Positions 1 to 6,600 are shown, numbered from the stretch's first letter. The stretch: 7,027 nucleotides of DNA from an uncultured Actinomycetes bacterium (GCA_903928615.1 CAIYRJ010000241.1:1-7027); one strand, 5' to 3'. The notes: a model not told the origin generated them from the sequence alone. Translations and numbers: made by a program.

Positions 1-779
1 GCCTCGGCCTTCGCGAACTGGTCCATCTGCACCAGCGCGTATTCCATGCTGCCTGTATCGATACTGCCACTCTCGCCCGAGACGGGCACCGCCAGTACTT
101 GCACGGCGAGCAGCGCGGCGACCACCAGCACGGGGACGCCGCCCATCATCGACGCCTGGGCCAACCACCCCTCTTCGGGGTCGGCGTAGAGGAGGATCCA
201 TCCGACCACCAGGATGGCGCCGATCACCAGCAGCGCCCAGAGCAAGGTGGGGATCTGCCCCTCGGCGACGAGCACGCGGCCCGAGCGGCCGAGGTTGCGT
301 TCGTTCGTCGAGGCCCACCATGCCTTCACCGGTTCGGCCTCGGGGCTCGTGGCGTTCTGCTCCGCCACCCCTACGTCGTCGAGGGCCACGGTCCAGTCCT
401 CGGTGACCGGGCTGCGCTCGCCCTTGCTGAGCGAGGGCCACTCCTGCGAGATGACCGACCGGGCGTAACAGACGAGATCGCCCTGGGCGGTATCAGCGCG
501 ACCGTCGCCGAAGTCGGCCGCTGAGCGGAACTGCGCCACCACCGCGGCGGCCTCCTCGTCAGCGCGGCTGGCAGCCGACTCGTACGTGCCGAAGCTCAGG
601 AAGATGACGAAGCCGAGCAGAATCACGAAGCCCGCGCCGAGGAAGCCGAAGACCCCTGATGCACGGTCGGAGTCCGCGAAGCGCCCGCCGGGTGGCGAGT
701 ACTTCCGCAGGATCAGCATCGCCGTGATCATGACGGCGGCGGATACGACGATGACGATTACGGCGAGCCAGGGGTTCAT
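1..779 (-). CDS. DUF4239-like four-helix membrane protein (C-terminus outside window)
   Basis: An uninterrupted minus-strand frame opens with ATG at 779 and stays open for 259 codons to the left edge, so the stop codon is not seen. Four hydrophobic segments are visible: about residues 4-24, 42-63, 176-198 and 211-232. Between helices 2 and 3 lies a soluble loop of about 110 residues, rich in Ala, Asp and Glu, with WW at 154-155. After helix 4 comes a short 'PVSGE' stretch. This layout (two helices, a large loop, two helices, then a Pro/Ser/Gly motif) matches what I recall of the DUF4239 bestrophin-like family, whose function is not established. The ATG was chosen because a TAGGGT hexamer lies 9 nt upstream and no good ribosome binding site is present. 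It is divergent from the 855-1520 gene. The coding frame is certain on length and composition; the family name is from memory of its architecture. Confidence 0.72.
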   Translation of the reverse strand, partial: MNPWLAVIVIVVSAAVMITAMLILRKYSPPGGRFADSDRASGVFGFLGAGFVILLGFVIFLSFGTYESAASRADEEAAAVVAQFRSAADFGDGRADTAQGDLVCYARSVISQEWPSLSKGERSPVTEDWTVALDDVGVAEQNATSPEAEPVKAWWASTNERNLGRSGRVLVAEGQIPTLLWALLVIGAILVVGWILLYADPEEGWLAQASMMGGVPVLVVAALLAVQVLAVPVSGESGSIDTGSMEYALVQMDQFAKAE

Positions 780-788
780 ATGGCGCGC

Positions 789-794
789 ACCCTA
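789..794 (-). promoter_or_regulatory. -10-like hexamer TAGGGT for the leftward membrane protein gene
   Basis: On the minus strand the hexamer TAGGGT fits the actinobacterial -10 pattern TANNNT and ends 9 nt before the ATG at 779. Transcription starting about 7 nt downstream would leave a leader of only a few bases, so the mRNA would be essentially leaderless. No convincing -35 box was found at the usual distance. Confidence 0.45.
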
Positions 795-840
795 CCTGGA
801 TGATCGCTCAGAGGCCGCCCAAACGGACCGGTGAATCCGG

Positions 841-846
841 CACTAT
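841..846 (+). promoter_or_regulatory. weak -10-like hexamer CACTAT for the rightward membrane protein gene
   Basis: CACTAT keeps the important A at position 2 and T at position 6 of the -10 pattern and ends 8 nt before ATG 855, the same spacing as at other starts in this window. A G-run (848-853) lies between it and the ATG but is only 1 nt from the start codon, too close to act as a normal ribosome binding site. A leaderless start is therefore the better reading. The hexamer is a weak match. Confidence 0.3.
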
Positions 847-854
847 TGGGGGGC

Positions 855-1520
855 ATGAGCGCCGCGCACCACGCCCCCCACGCCCACGGGCCTGGCCACG
901 ACCTGCACGCGCCCCACGTGCACTCGTGGTGGAACGTCAGCCTGGCGGTCATCCTGGGCGTCGCCGCCATCGTGGCCGGCATCACCGCCTGGCGCGGCAC
1001 GGTGCTGAACGGCCATGCCGTTGAGAACTTCACCCTGTCGACGCAGTCGACGAACAACGCAAACACCCTGGCGCAGGACGCCGAGCGCACGATCAACACC
1101 CAGCGCACGCTCTACCTCGACTACCAGCAGGCGATGGATGCGGGCGACGCCAAGCTCGCCGCGATGGCCTATTCGATGATGGACACCGGTACCCGCAGCG
1201 CCATCGAGTGGTGGGATGAGCAGCCGACCGGCAACCGGCCCCCAACGCCGTTCTCATCTGCCAACCCCGGCTGGCCGGCCCCGTCGCTGGTCATCGACGC
1301 GCGCTCCACCCTTGACGAGGCGGAGGCACAGCTCGAGCTCGCCAACGACGAGCTCGCGAAGTCGCACAGCCTCGAGCTGCTTGCCGCGCTTCTCACCATC
1401 ACCTTCCTCGCCGGCGGACTGAGCGGCGTGTTCCAGTCGGAGAGCGCCAAGCGCGCGCTCGTGGCCGCGAGCGGCGGCACGCTGGTGGTCTGCCTCATCG
1501 CCCTGGTGTTCATGTGGTGA
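855..1520 (+). CDS. three-helix membrane protein with histidine-rich N-terminus, function unknown
   Basis: This 221-residue protein is not one I recognise. It begins with a histidine-rich tail: eight His within the first 23 residues (5, 6, 9, 11, 15, 18, 21, 23), followed by WW. Helix 1 spans about 27-46. A polar region of about 125 residues follows, with a Thr/Asn/Gln/Ala-rich helical stretch at 60-105, a Pro-rich linker around 124-144 and an acidic Ala/Glu/Leu helix at 150-170. Helices 2 and 3 lie at about 173-193 and 201-220, joined by a short loop carrying Lys and Arg. By the positive-inside rule this places the N-terminus in the cytoplasm and the large loop outside, which is an inference. 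ATG 855 is preferred over in-frame GTG 831 because a -10-like hexamer lies between them. The stop codon overlaps the next gene's ATG (TGATG), so the two are probably co-translated. The His-rich tail could bind metal, but nothing proves it. Confidence 0.8.
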   Translation: MSAAHHAPHAHGPGHDLHAPHVHSWWNVSLAVILGVAAIVAGITAWRGTVLNGHAVENFTLSTQSTNNANTLAQDAERTINTQRTLYLDYQQAMDAGDAKLAAMAYSMMDTGTRSAIEWWDEQPTGNRPPTPFSSANPGWPAPSLVIDARSTLDEAEAQLELANDELAKSHSLELLAALLTITFLAGGLSGVFQSESAKRALVAASGGTLVVCLIALVFMW

Positions 1521-2686
1521 TGGGCCGCGCCCTCATGGCGGTCGGCGGCGTGGCCATGGCCGCGCTCGTGGCCATCGGCGTCGGCTGTGGATCGTCCGGG
1601 GGCTCGGACACCGCGACCACCACCACGGTCGGTGCCGCAGCAGAGGCGATCATCAAGGCGTGCACGGGCAAGATCGGGGTGATCGCCCCGTTCGCCGGCA
1701 CCGAGGCCACCGATGCGATCCAGATGAACTGGGCACGCGTGTCGCTCGACAACTTCAACCGCGATCACGGCACGGACTTCCGCATCGAGCCCATGGACTC
1801 CTCGCGGGGCACGGCGCAGGTGAAGGCCGCCGCGCGCGCGCTGGCCGCAAACGAGGATGTCGTCGGCGTGGTGGGACCCCAGACCTCGAACGAGGTCCTC
1901 GCCGCGGGACCCATCCTGGATGCCGCGAAGCTCGCCTACGTATCGCCCTCAGCCACGAACGTCTCGCTCACCGACGGAAGCCTCACGGGCTTCTACCGCG
2001 TGGTGGCCAACGACTCCGTGCAGGCGCCGGCCATCGGGCGCCTCGCGGTTGACGACCTGAAGGGCAAGAAGGTGGTGATCCTCGACGACGCCGACCCCTA
2101 CGCCACCGGACTCGCGGACGGCGTGGAGCAGTACGTGGCGAAGGCCGGCGTGCCCGTGACCCGCCAGCGCATCTCGGCGGACGCCACGGACTACTCCGAC
2201 GTGATCGCCAAGGTGCCCGCCGATGCGGACGTGGTGGTGCTGTCGCTGAGCAGCGCGGATGCCGGACAGCGCATCGTGAAGCAGATGAACGCCAAGGGGC
2301 GCGAGCCGTCCTTCATCGGGGGCGACGCCCTGTTCGTGATCGAGCGCTTCAACCCCGTGGGTGCGTACGTGACCTCCTTCACCCCCGACCTCCGCAATGC
2401 CCGGGCAGGCGAGGACGTCGTGCGCCTCTACAAGGCGGTGTTCGGTGAGCTCGCCCCGTTCGGCGGCCCGGCGTTCAGCGCGATGCAGGTGCTGGCGACC
2501 GCGGCGCTCAGGACATGCAAGGACGGTCGCGCGTCCCGCGAGGGCGTGTGGGAGGCCCTGCCCACCACCAAGATCCAGGAGTCGGTGCTGGGGCAGGACA
2601 TCGAGTTCACCAAGGACCACGAACTGAAGAACGGCCGCTTCTACGTGTACCGCATCGGGCCTGACGAGTACCAGTTCGTCGACTAG
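1520..2686 (+). CDS. periplasmic-binding-protein lipoprotein, branched-chain amino acid (LivJ/LivK) type
   Basis: This 388-residue protein looks like a type 1 periplasmic binding protein of the family that captures branched-chain amino acids, amides or related ligands for ABC import; some members act as receptors instead. An N-terminal signal (Arg3, hydrophobic 5-22) ends at Cys23, followed by a Gly/Ser/Thr-rich linker, as in membrane-anchored lipoproteins. The lipobox (GVGC) is imperfect because -3 is Gly. The mature domain opens with the family-typical 'KIGVIAPFAG' (51-60), then 'VVGVVGPQTSNEV' (114-126) and 'YVSPSATN' (140-147), which form lobe 1. 'KKVVILDDADPYATG' (183-197) begins lobe 2. 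Cys48 and Cys333 are the only cysteines in the mature domain apart from Cys23 and might form a disulfide. ATG 1520 overlaps the upstream stop codon; in-frame GTGs at 1514 and 1517 are alternatives that would only lengthen the signal peptide. No permease or ATPase gene lies nearby, so it appears to be an orphan in this view. The ligand cannot be read from the sequence. Confidence 0.88.
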   Translation: MGRALMAVGGVAMAALVAIGVGCGSSGGSDTATTTTVGAAAEAIIKACTGKIGVIAPFAGTEATDAIQMNWARVSLDNFNRDHGTDFRIEPMDSSRGTAQVKAAARALAANEDVVGVVGPQTSNEVLAAGPILDAAKLAYVSPSATNVSLTDGSLTGFYRVVANDSVQAPAIGRLAVDDLKGKKVVILDDADPYATGLADGVEQYVAKAGVPVTRQRISADATDYSDVIAKVPADADVVVLSLSSADAGQRIVKQMNAKGREPSFIGGDALFVIERFNPVGAYVTSFTPDLRNARAGEDVVRLYKAVFGELAPFGGPAFSAMQVLATAALRTCKDGRASREGVWEALPTTKIQESVLGQDIEFTKDHELKNGRFYVYRIGPDEYQFVD

Positions 2687-2738
2687 CCCGCGGGCGCGGC
2701 GGGCGCCCCGTTGCCCCCCGGGCCCCGGCACGCCTGAC

Positions 2739-2744
2739 TAGGCT
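2739..2744 (+). promoter_or_regulatory. -10-like hexamer TAGGCT for the DUF368 gene
   Basis: TAGGCT matches the TANNNT pattern and ends 8 nt before GTG 2753. Initiation about 7 nt downstream would place the first transcribed base at or next to the start codon, so a leaderless mRNA is likely. No ribosome binding site competes with this reading. The promoter suggests the gene is transcribed separately from the binding-protein gene, which ends 66 nt upstream. Confidence 0.5.
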
Positions 2745-2752
2745 GGCCCGCG

Positions 2753-3631
2753 GTGCGCATCGATCCCCTCCTCAACTTCCTGCGCGGGTTCCTCATGGGC
2801 TCGGCCGACGTGGTGCCCGGCGTCTCCGGCGGCACCATCGCCGTGCTCGTGGGTATCTACGAGCGCCTCGTGCATGCCATCAGCATGGCGTCCAAGGCCC
2901 TCGGCAACCTGCTCCGCTTCCGGTTCCGCGAAGCGGGCCAGAGGCTCCGCGAGATCGACTGGGGCCTCATCCTGCCGCTCATCGTCGGCATCGGGGTGGC
3001 CATATTCGCCCTCGCCGGCGTCATCTCCACCCTGCTCGAGGACTACCCCGAGGCCATGGCGGGGCTCTTTGCCGGCCTGGTCGCCGCATCGGCCTGGGTG
3101 GCGTGGCGAATGATCCGCAGCCCCAACGCCACCACCGTGGCGGTGGCCATCGTGGTCGCGGTCATCACGTTCTTCGTGCTGGGCCTCAAGGGAGGGGCCA
3201 TCACCGACCCCTCGTGGCTGGTGCTCTTCGGGGCGGGTGCCATCGCGATCTGCGCGATGATCCTCCCGGGCATCTCGGGGTCGTTCCTGCTCCTGATGCT
3301 GGGGATGTACGACTTCGTCATCAGTGCCGTCGACGAGCGCGACTTCCCCGTGCTGGGCGTGTTCGCGCTGGGGTGCATCGTGGGCCTGGCGCTGTTCTCG
3401 CAGCTGCTCGACTGGTCTCTCACGAACCACCACGACGTGGTCGTGGCGGCCATGGTGGGCCTGATGGTCGGATCATTCCGGGTGCTCTGGCCGTGGCCAG
3501 GCGGAGTGGACAGCACGGAGCTCGGCACGCCCGCGGGCAACTGGTATGTACCCGTGCTGCTGGGGGTGGTAGCGGCGGCGGTGGTGGCCGGCCTCACCCT
3601 CCTGGTGGAGAGGCGTCACACGCCCGGGTAA
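2753..3631 (+). CDS. DUF368 family membrane protein, probable polyprenyl-phosphate transporter (PopT-like)
   Basis: This 292-residue multi-helix protein carries both signature repeats of the DUF368 family. The first is 'GSADVVPGVSGGT' at 16-28, with PGVSGG at 22-27, followed by 'GIYERL'. The second, in the C-terminal half, is 'LPGISGS' at 171-177, followed by 'GMYDF'. The paired P-G-x-S-G motifs point to an inverted or duplicated transporter fold. Other hydrophobic stretches lie near 72-94, 102-118, 129-148, 154-170, 176-190, 200-220, 229-245 and 265-285. Members of this family have been shown to return the lipid carrier undecaprenyl phosphate from the outer to the inner face of the cytoplasmic membrane for reuse in cell-wall and surface-polymer synthesis. 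In an actinobacterium the carrier would probably be decaprenyl phosphate. GTG 2753 is chosen because the first motif needs an N-terminus close by and a TAGGCT hexamer sits just upstream. The family assignment is firm; transport in this organism is inferred. Confidence 0.93.
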   Translation: MRIDPLLNFLRGFLMGSADVVPGVSGGTIAVLVGIYERLVHAISMASKALGNLLRFRFREAGQRLREIDWGLILPLIVGIGVAIFALAGVISTLLEDYPEAMAGLFAGLVAASAWVAWRMIRSPNATTVAVAIVVAVITFFVLGLKGGAITDPSWLVLFGAGAIAICAMILPGISGSFLLLMLGMYDFVISAVDERDFPVLGVFALGCIVGLALFSQLLDWSLTNHHDVVVAAMVGLMVGSFRVLWPWPGGVDSTELGTPAGNWYVPVLLGVVAAAVVAGLTLLVERRHTPG

Positions 3632-3673
3632 CCCCCCGGGCTGATCGAAGCGCGGCGGCTGGTCACGCCCCTT

Positions 3674-3697
3674 GCGCTCACCGTGGAGGTGAGGCGC
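3674..3697. terminator. hairpin between convergent genes, possible bidirectional terminator
   Basis: CTCACC (3677-3682) pairs with GGTGAG (3688-3693) across a 5-nt loop. The stem extends by GCG (3674-3676) against CGC (3695-3697) with a single bulged G at 3694. It sits 7 nt beyond the cysN stop codon and about 40 nt beyond the DUF368 stop codon, where a shared terminator would be expected. No T-run follows on either strand, so intrinsic termination is uncertain. Confidence 0.33.
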
Positions 3698-3703
3698 GCA
3701 ACG

Positions 3704-4960
3704 TCAGTCCCTGATGACCTCGCGCACCATCACCGCGCCCACCGTGCGGTTGCTGCCGGGGTCGACGAGCACCATTGATCCCATCTCACGATTGTCGCCG
3801 TATACCTCCACGGCCAGCGGCTGCGCCGAGAGCATCGTCGCGATGCCCAGGTCGTTCACCTCGAGGGCGTCGGTGGGCACCTGCTCCATGGCGGCGAGGT
3901 CGAGGCGCTCATGGAGTTCCTCGATGATCACCGGCACCAGGCGGTTGCCCTGGCGGGCCTCGAGGCGCGCTGGCGCGGTGAGCGGTGCCTCGTCGAGCCA
4001 GGCGATCGTCGCGGTGATGCGCGATGCCACGGCCGGCGCATTGCCCACGGGGGCGATCACATCGCCGCGTGACACGTCGACGTCATCCTCGAGATGGAGC
4101 GTGACGCTGAGCGGCGCGCTGGCGCTCGGGCGCTCGTCGCCCAGCACGTCGATGCGGCTGATGCGCGAGGTGCGGCCCGACGGCAGCGCAACCACCTCAT
4201 CCCCCACCTCCACAGTGCCGCTCGTGATGCGGCCGGCGAGGCCGCGCACGTCGGCGCCGCCCTCGTCGTGGCGGATCACCCACTGCACCGGCATGCGGAA
4301 CTCCTCCTCGGCCACCTTGCGGTCGAGGTCGTGCAGCACGTCGAGCACCGTGGGACCGTCGTACCAGGCCGTGGCCTCGGAGCGCTCGGTGATGTTCACG
4401 CCCTCGAGGGCCGAGAGCGGGATGGGCGTGATGCGCGGGCCGTCGATGGCCATCGAGGCGGCCACGAGCTCGTCGGCCAGTTCGGCGAAGCGCGCCTGGT
4501 CGTACTCCACGAGGTCGATCTTGTTGACGCAGGCGACCACGTCGGACACCCCGAGCATGCCGCAGATGGCCAGGTGCCGGCGGGTCTGGTCGGTGAGGCC
4601 GTTCTTGGCGTCCACGAGCAGGATCGCCACGTCGGCGCCGGCGGCAGCCGTCACCATGTTGCGCGTGTACTGCTCGTGGCCCGGGGCGTCGCCCAGGAGG
4701 ATGCGCCGGCCCTGGGCGTCAAACGAGCGGTAGGCGACGTCGATCGTGATGCCCTGCTCCCGCTCGGCGCGCAGGCCGTCGGTGAGCAGCGCAAGATCGA
4801 GGCCCTTGCGGCCGCGCTTGCGGCTGGCCTCCTCCACGTGCGCGATCTCGTCGGCGTTCAGGTGCCCTGTCTCGTAGAGCAGGCGGCCGATCAGCGTGCT
4901 CTTGCCGTCGTCCACCGACCCGACGGCCACGGCGTGCAGCATGGGGCTCTCGACCGGCAC
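3704..4960 (-). CDS. cysN: sulfate adenylyltransferase subunit 1 (GTPase subunit)
   Basis: CysN is the regulatory GTPase that drives ATP sulfurylase: with CysD it converts sulfate and ATP to APS and pyrophosphate, coupled to GTP hydrolysis, in the cytoplasm. All GTPase motifs are present: P-loop 'GSVDDGKST' (14-22), 'GITIDVAY' (70-77), 'DAPGHEQYT' (91-99), 'NKID' (146-149) and 'SALEG' (183-187). The family-typical 'FRMPVQWVIR' (221-230) then opens the EF-Tu-like beta-barrel domains. At 418 residues it ends without a fused APS kinase (CysC) domain, unlike the CysNC fusions of some actinobacteria. GTG 4960 overlaps the cysD stop by 1 nt (TAGTG), with a GGGGG run 9 nt upstream; ATG 4942 (Met7) is a plausible alternative closer to the usual family start. 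It is the last gene of the cysHDN operon. Identification is very secure. Confidence 0.96.
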   Translation of the reverse strand: MPVESPMLHAVAVGSVDDGKSTLIGRLLYETGHLNADEIAHVEEASRKRGRKGLDLALLTDGLRAEREQGITIDVAYRSFDAQGRRILLGDAPGHEQYTRNMVTAAAGADVAILLVDAKNGLTDQTRRHLAICGMLGVSDVVACVNKIDLVEYDQARFAELADELVAASMAIDGPRITPIPLSALEGVNITERSEATAWYDGPTVLDVLHDLDRKVAEEEFRMPVQWVIRHDEGGADVRGLAGRITSGTVEVGDEVVALPSGRTSRISRIDVLGDERPSASAPLSVTLHLEDDVDVSRGDVIAPVGNAPAVASRITATIAWLDEAPLTAPARLEARQGNRLVPVIIEELHERLDLAAMEQVPTDALEVNDLGIATMLSAQPLAVEVYGDNREMGSMVLVDPGSNRTVGAVMVREVIRD

Positions 4961-5871
4961 TAGAAGTAGCCCCCGCGCTTACGGTCTTCCATGGCGGCCT
5001 CGGATGTCTTGTCGTCGGCGCGGCTGGCGCCCCGCTCGGAGATGTCGCTGGCGCGGGTCTCCACGAGCACCTCCTCCACCGTGGCGGCGGTGCTCTTCAT
5101 GCCGGCCGTGCAGGTGGCGTCGCCCACGGTGCGGAACCGCACGGTCTCGGTGAACACCTCCTCGTTCGGCAGGCGCTCCACGAAGTCGGCGGCGGCCATC
5201 AGCATGCCGTCGCGCATGAACACCTCGCGCTCATGCGCGAAGTAGATGCTCGGCAGGCTGAGCCCCTCGCGCTGGATGTAGAGCCACACATCCACCTCGG
5301 TCCAGTTGCTCAGGGGGAACACCCGGAAGTGCTCACCCTTGCGCAGCTTGGTGTTGTAGATCGACCACGGCTCGGGGCGCTGGTTGCGCGGATCCCACTG
5401 GCCGAACATGTCGCGGTGACTGAACACGCGCTCCTTGGCGCGGGCGCGCTCCTCGTCGCGACGGGCGCCGCCGAAGCAGGCGTCGAACTGGTGCTCGGCG
5501 ATGGCATCGAGCAGCGTGGTGGTCTGCAGGCGGTTGCGGCTCGCGCGCGGACCGGTCTCGTCCTGCACGCGGCCCTGCGCGATCGACTCCTCCACGCTCG
5601 CCACGATCAGGCGCTCGTCGATCTCGCCCACGAACCAGTCGCGGTACTCGATGACCTCGGGGAAGTTGTGGCCGGTATCCACGTGCATGAGCGGGAAGGG
5701 CAGCCCCGCGGGCGCGAAGGCCTTGGTGGCCAGGTGGGCCAGCACGATGCTGTCCTTGCCGCCGCTGAACAGCAGCACGGGGCGCTCGCACTCGGCCGCG
5801 CACTCGCGGATGATGTGCACGGCCTCGGCCTCGAGCACGTCGAGGGTGGAGAGCTCGGTGATGGTGCTCAC
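4960..5871 (-). CDS. cysD: sulfate adenylyltransferase subunit 2 (catalytic subunit)
   Basis: CysD is the catalytic ATP sulfurylase subunit that forms APS from sulfate and ATP in complex with CysN. It has the PP-loop ATP-pyrophosphatase motif 'SGGKDS' at residues 36-41, then 'MHVDTGHNFPEVIEYRD', the 'GGARRDEERARAKER' segment and 'FPLSNWTEVDVWLYI', all characteristic of the family. It ends with the usual 'RKRGGYF' tail. The length of 303 residues is almost the same as the E. coli protein (302). GTG 5871 is chosen because it overlaps the cysH stop by 4 nt (GTGA) and starts a protein of standard length; an open upstream extension reaching 6039 lies inside cysH in another frame and has no family similarity. 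The overlaps at both ends indicate one transcript with coupled translation. Confidence 0.96.
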   Translation of the reverse strand: MSTITELSTLDVLEAEAVHIIRECAAECERPVLLFSGGKDSIVLAHLATKAFAPAGLPFPLMHVDTGHNFPEVIEYRDWFVGEIDERLIVASVEESIAQGRVQDETGPRASRNRLQTTTLLDAIAEHQFDACFGGARRDEERARAKERVFSHRDMFGQWDPRNQRPEPWSIYNTKLRKGEHFRVFPLSNWTEVDVWLYIQREGLSLPSIYFAHEREVFMRDGMLMAAADFVERLPNEEVFTETVRFRTVGDATCTAGMKSTAATVEEVLVETRASDISERGASRADDKTSEAAMEDRKRGGYF

Positions 5872-6557
5872 GTGGCGGGGCCCCCGGCGGGGTGCAGCCC
5901 GCACTCGGTCTTCTCGAGGTTCGCCCAGCGGCCCTCGCGTCCGGTGCCGGGCTTGGTGCAGTACGTGCAGCCGATGCTGGCGTAGCCCTGCGCGTGCAAC
6001 GGGTTCACGATGAGGTCGCGCTCGCGGATGCGCGCCCACACGTCATCCACGGTCCAGTCGGCCAGCGGGCTGATCTTCCAGTTGCCGCGCGCCTCGTCGA
6101 ACTCCAGCTTCGGGGTGTTCGCGCGCGTGGGAGCCTGATCGCGGCGCAGGCCGGTGATCCAGGCATCAAGCCCGGCCAGCGCGCGGCCGAGCGGCTCCAC
6201 CTTGCGGATGCCGCAGCACAGGTTGGGGTCGCGCTCCCACAGCCGGTCGCCATGCTCGGCGGCCTGCTCCTCGGGGCTCGGCCCGCGGAAGGCCTCGATG
6301 GTGATGCCGTACCGCTCCTCGTACGCGCGCCAGGTGTCGTAGGTCTCGGGGAAGAGGAAGCCCGTGTCGAGCGCGAACACGCGCACGTCGGGCCGCACGG
6401 CGAAGGCCATGTCGAGGATCACGGCTTCCTCCTGCTGGAACGAGCAGGCGACGGCGAGGCGATCACCGAACGCGGTGACCGCCGCGGCGACGATCTCGTC
6501 GGCGGTGAGGTCCTCCGCCTCGGTGGGCGTGAACGGCAGCGGATTGCGGTCGGGCAT
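5868..6557 (-). CDS. cysH: assimilatory adenylyl-sulfate (APS) reductase, thioredoxin-dependent
   Basis: CysH reduces activated sulfate to sulfite using electrons from thioredoxin. This 229-residue copy has the four cysteines that hold a [4Fe-4S] cluster: Cys114-Cys115 ('NLCCGIRK') and Cys197/Cys200 ('IGCTYC'). The catalytic Cys219 lies in the C-terminal 'ECGLH' (218-222). Cluster cysteines mark the APS-using enzymes, as in Mycobacterium tuberculosis and plants, whereas PAPS reductases such as that of E. coli lack them. 'WITGLRRDQAPTRA' (133-146) and 'PLADWTVDDVW' are further family hallmarks. The absence of CysC nearby agrees with direct APS use. ATG 6557 gives the expected N-terminus ('MPDRN...') and has a -10-like hexamer 8 nt upstream; the frame stays open to 6656, but the added residues look like noncoding translation. 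It is the first gene of the operon, overlapping cysD by 4 nt. Confidence 0.95.
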   Translation of the reverse strand: MPDRNPLPFTPTEAEDLTADEIVAAAVTAFGDRLAVACSFQQEEAVILDMAFAVRPDVRVFALDTGFLFPETYDTWRAYEERYGITIEAFRGPSPEEQAAEHGDRLWERDPNLCCGIRKVEPLGRALAGLDAWITGLRRDQAPTRANTPKLEFDEARGNWKISPLADWTVDDVWARIRERDLIVNPLHAQGYASIGCTYCTKPGTGREGRWANLEKTECGLHPAGGPAT

Positions 6558-6565
6558 GCGTCCTA

Positions 6566-6571
6566 AGTATG
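6566..6571 (-). promoter_or_regulatory. -10-like hexamer CATACT for the cysHDN operon
   Basis: On the minus strand CATACT keeps A at position 2 and T at position 6 of the -10 pattern and ends 8 nt before the cysH ATG, matching the spacing at other starts in the window. A shifted alternative, TACTTA (6569-6564), is possible. An AGGA lies 4 nt from the ATG, closer than usual for a ribosome binding site. A leaderless or very short-leader cysH mRNA is therefore plausible. Confidence 0.35.
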
Positions 6572-6600
6572 GCTTATGCGGCGCACGCGCTCGGCTTATG
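6571..6600 (-). repeat. direct repeat CATAAGCC x2 over the cysH promoter
   Basis: Read on the minus strand, CATAAGCC occurs at 6600-6593 and again at 6578-6571, start to start 22 bp, about two helical turns. If transcription starts near 6559, the distal copy covers the -35 region and the proximal copy touches the -10 hexamer. That is where a repressor or activator of the sulfur operon would be expected to bind. The repeat is exact; the regulatory role is inferred. Confidence 0.4.

Noticed and set aside
99..524. Plus-strand open frames across 99-834
   Set aside because: They are antisense to the continuous minus-strand membrane-protein frame, and their translations are Arg/His/Gly-rich without family features.
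2692..2708. Short GC hairpin after the binding-protein gene (GGGCGC / GCGCCC)
   Set aside because: A 6-bp stem in extremely GC-rich DNA with no T-run is expected by chance; not enough to call a terminator.
4094..4963. Long plus-strand frames opposite cysN and cysD (for example 4094-4963 and 5233-5985)
   Set aside because: GC-rich coding DNA commonly leaves the opposite strand open; translations are low-complexity Ala/Gly/Val/His and the minus-strand genes are certain.
4960..6039. Longer cysD starting at 6039
   Set aside because: The extra 56 residues lie within cysH in another frame and are Arg/His/Pro-rich; GTG 5871 with a 4-nt overlap gives the normal CysD length.
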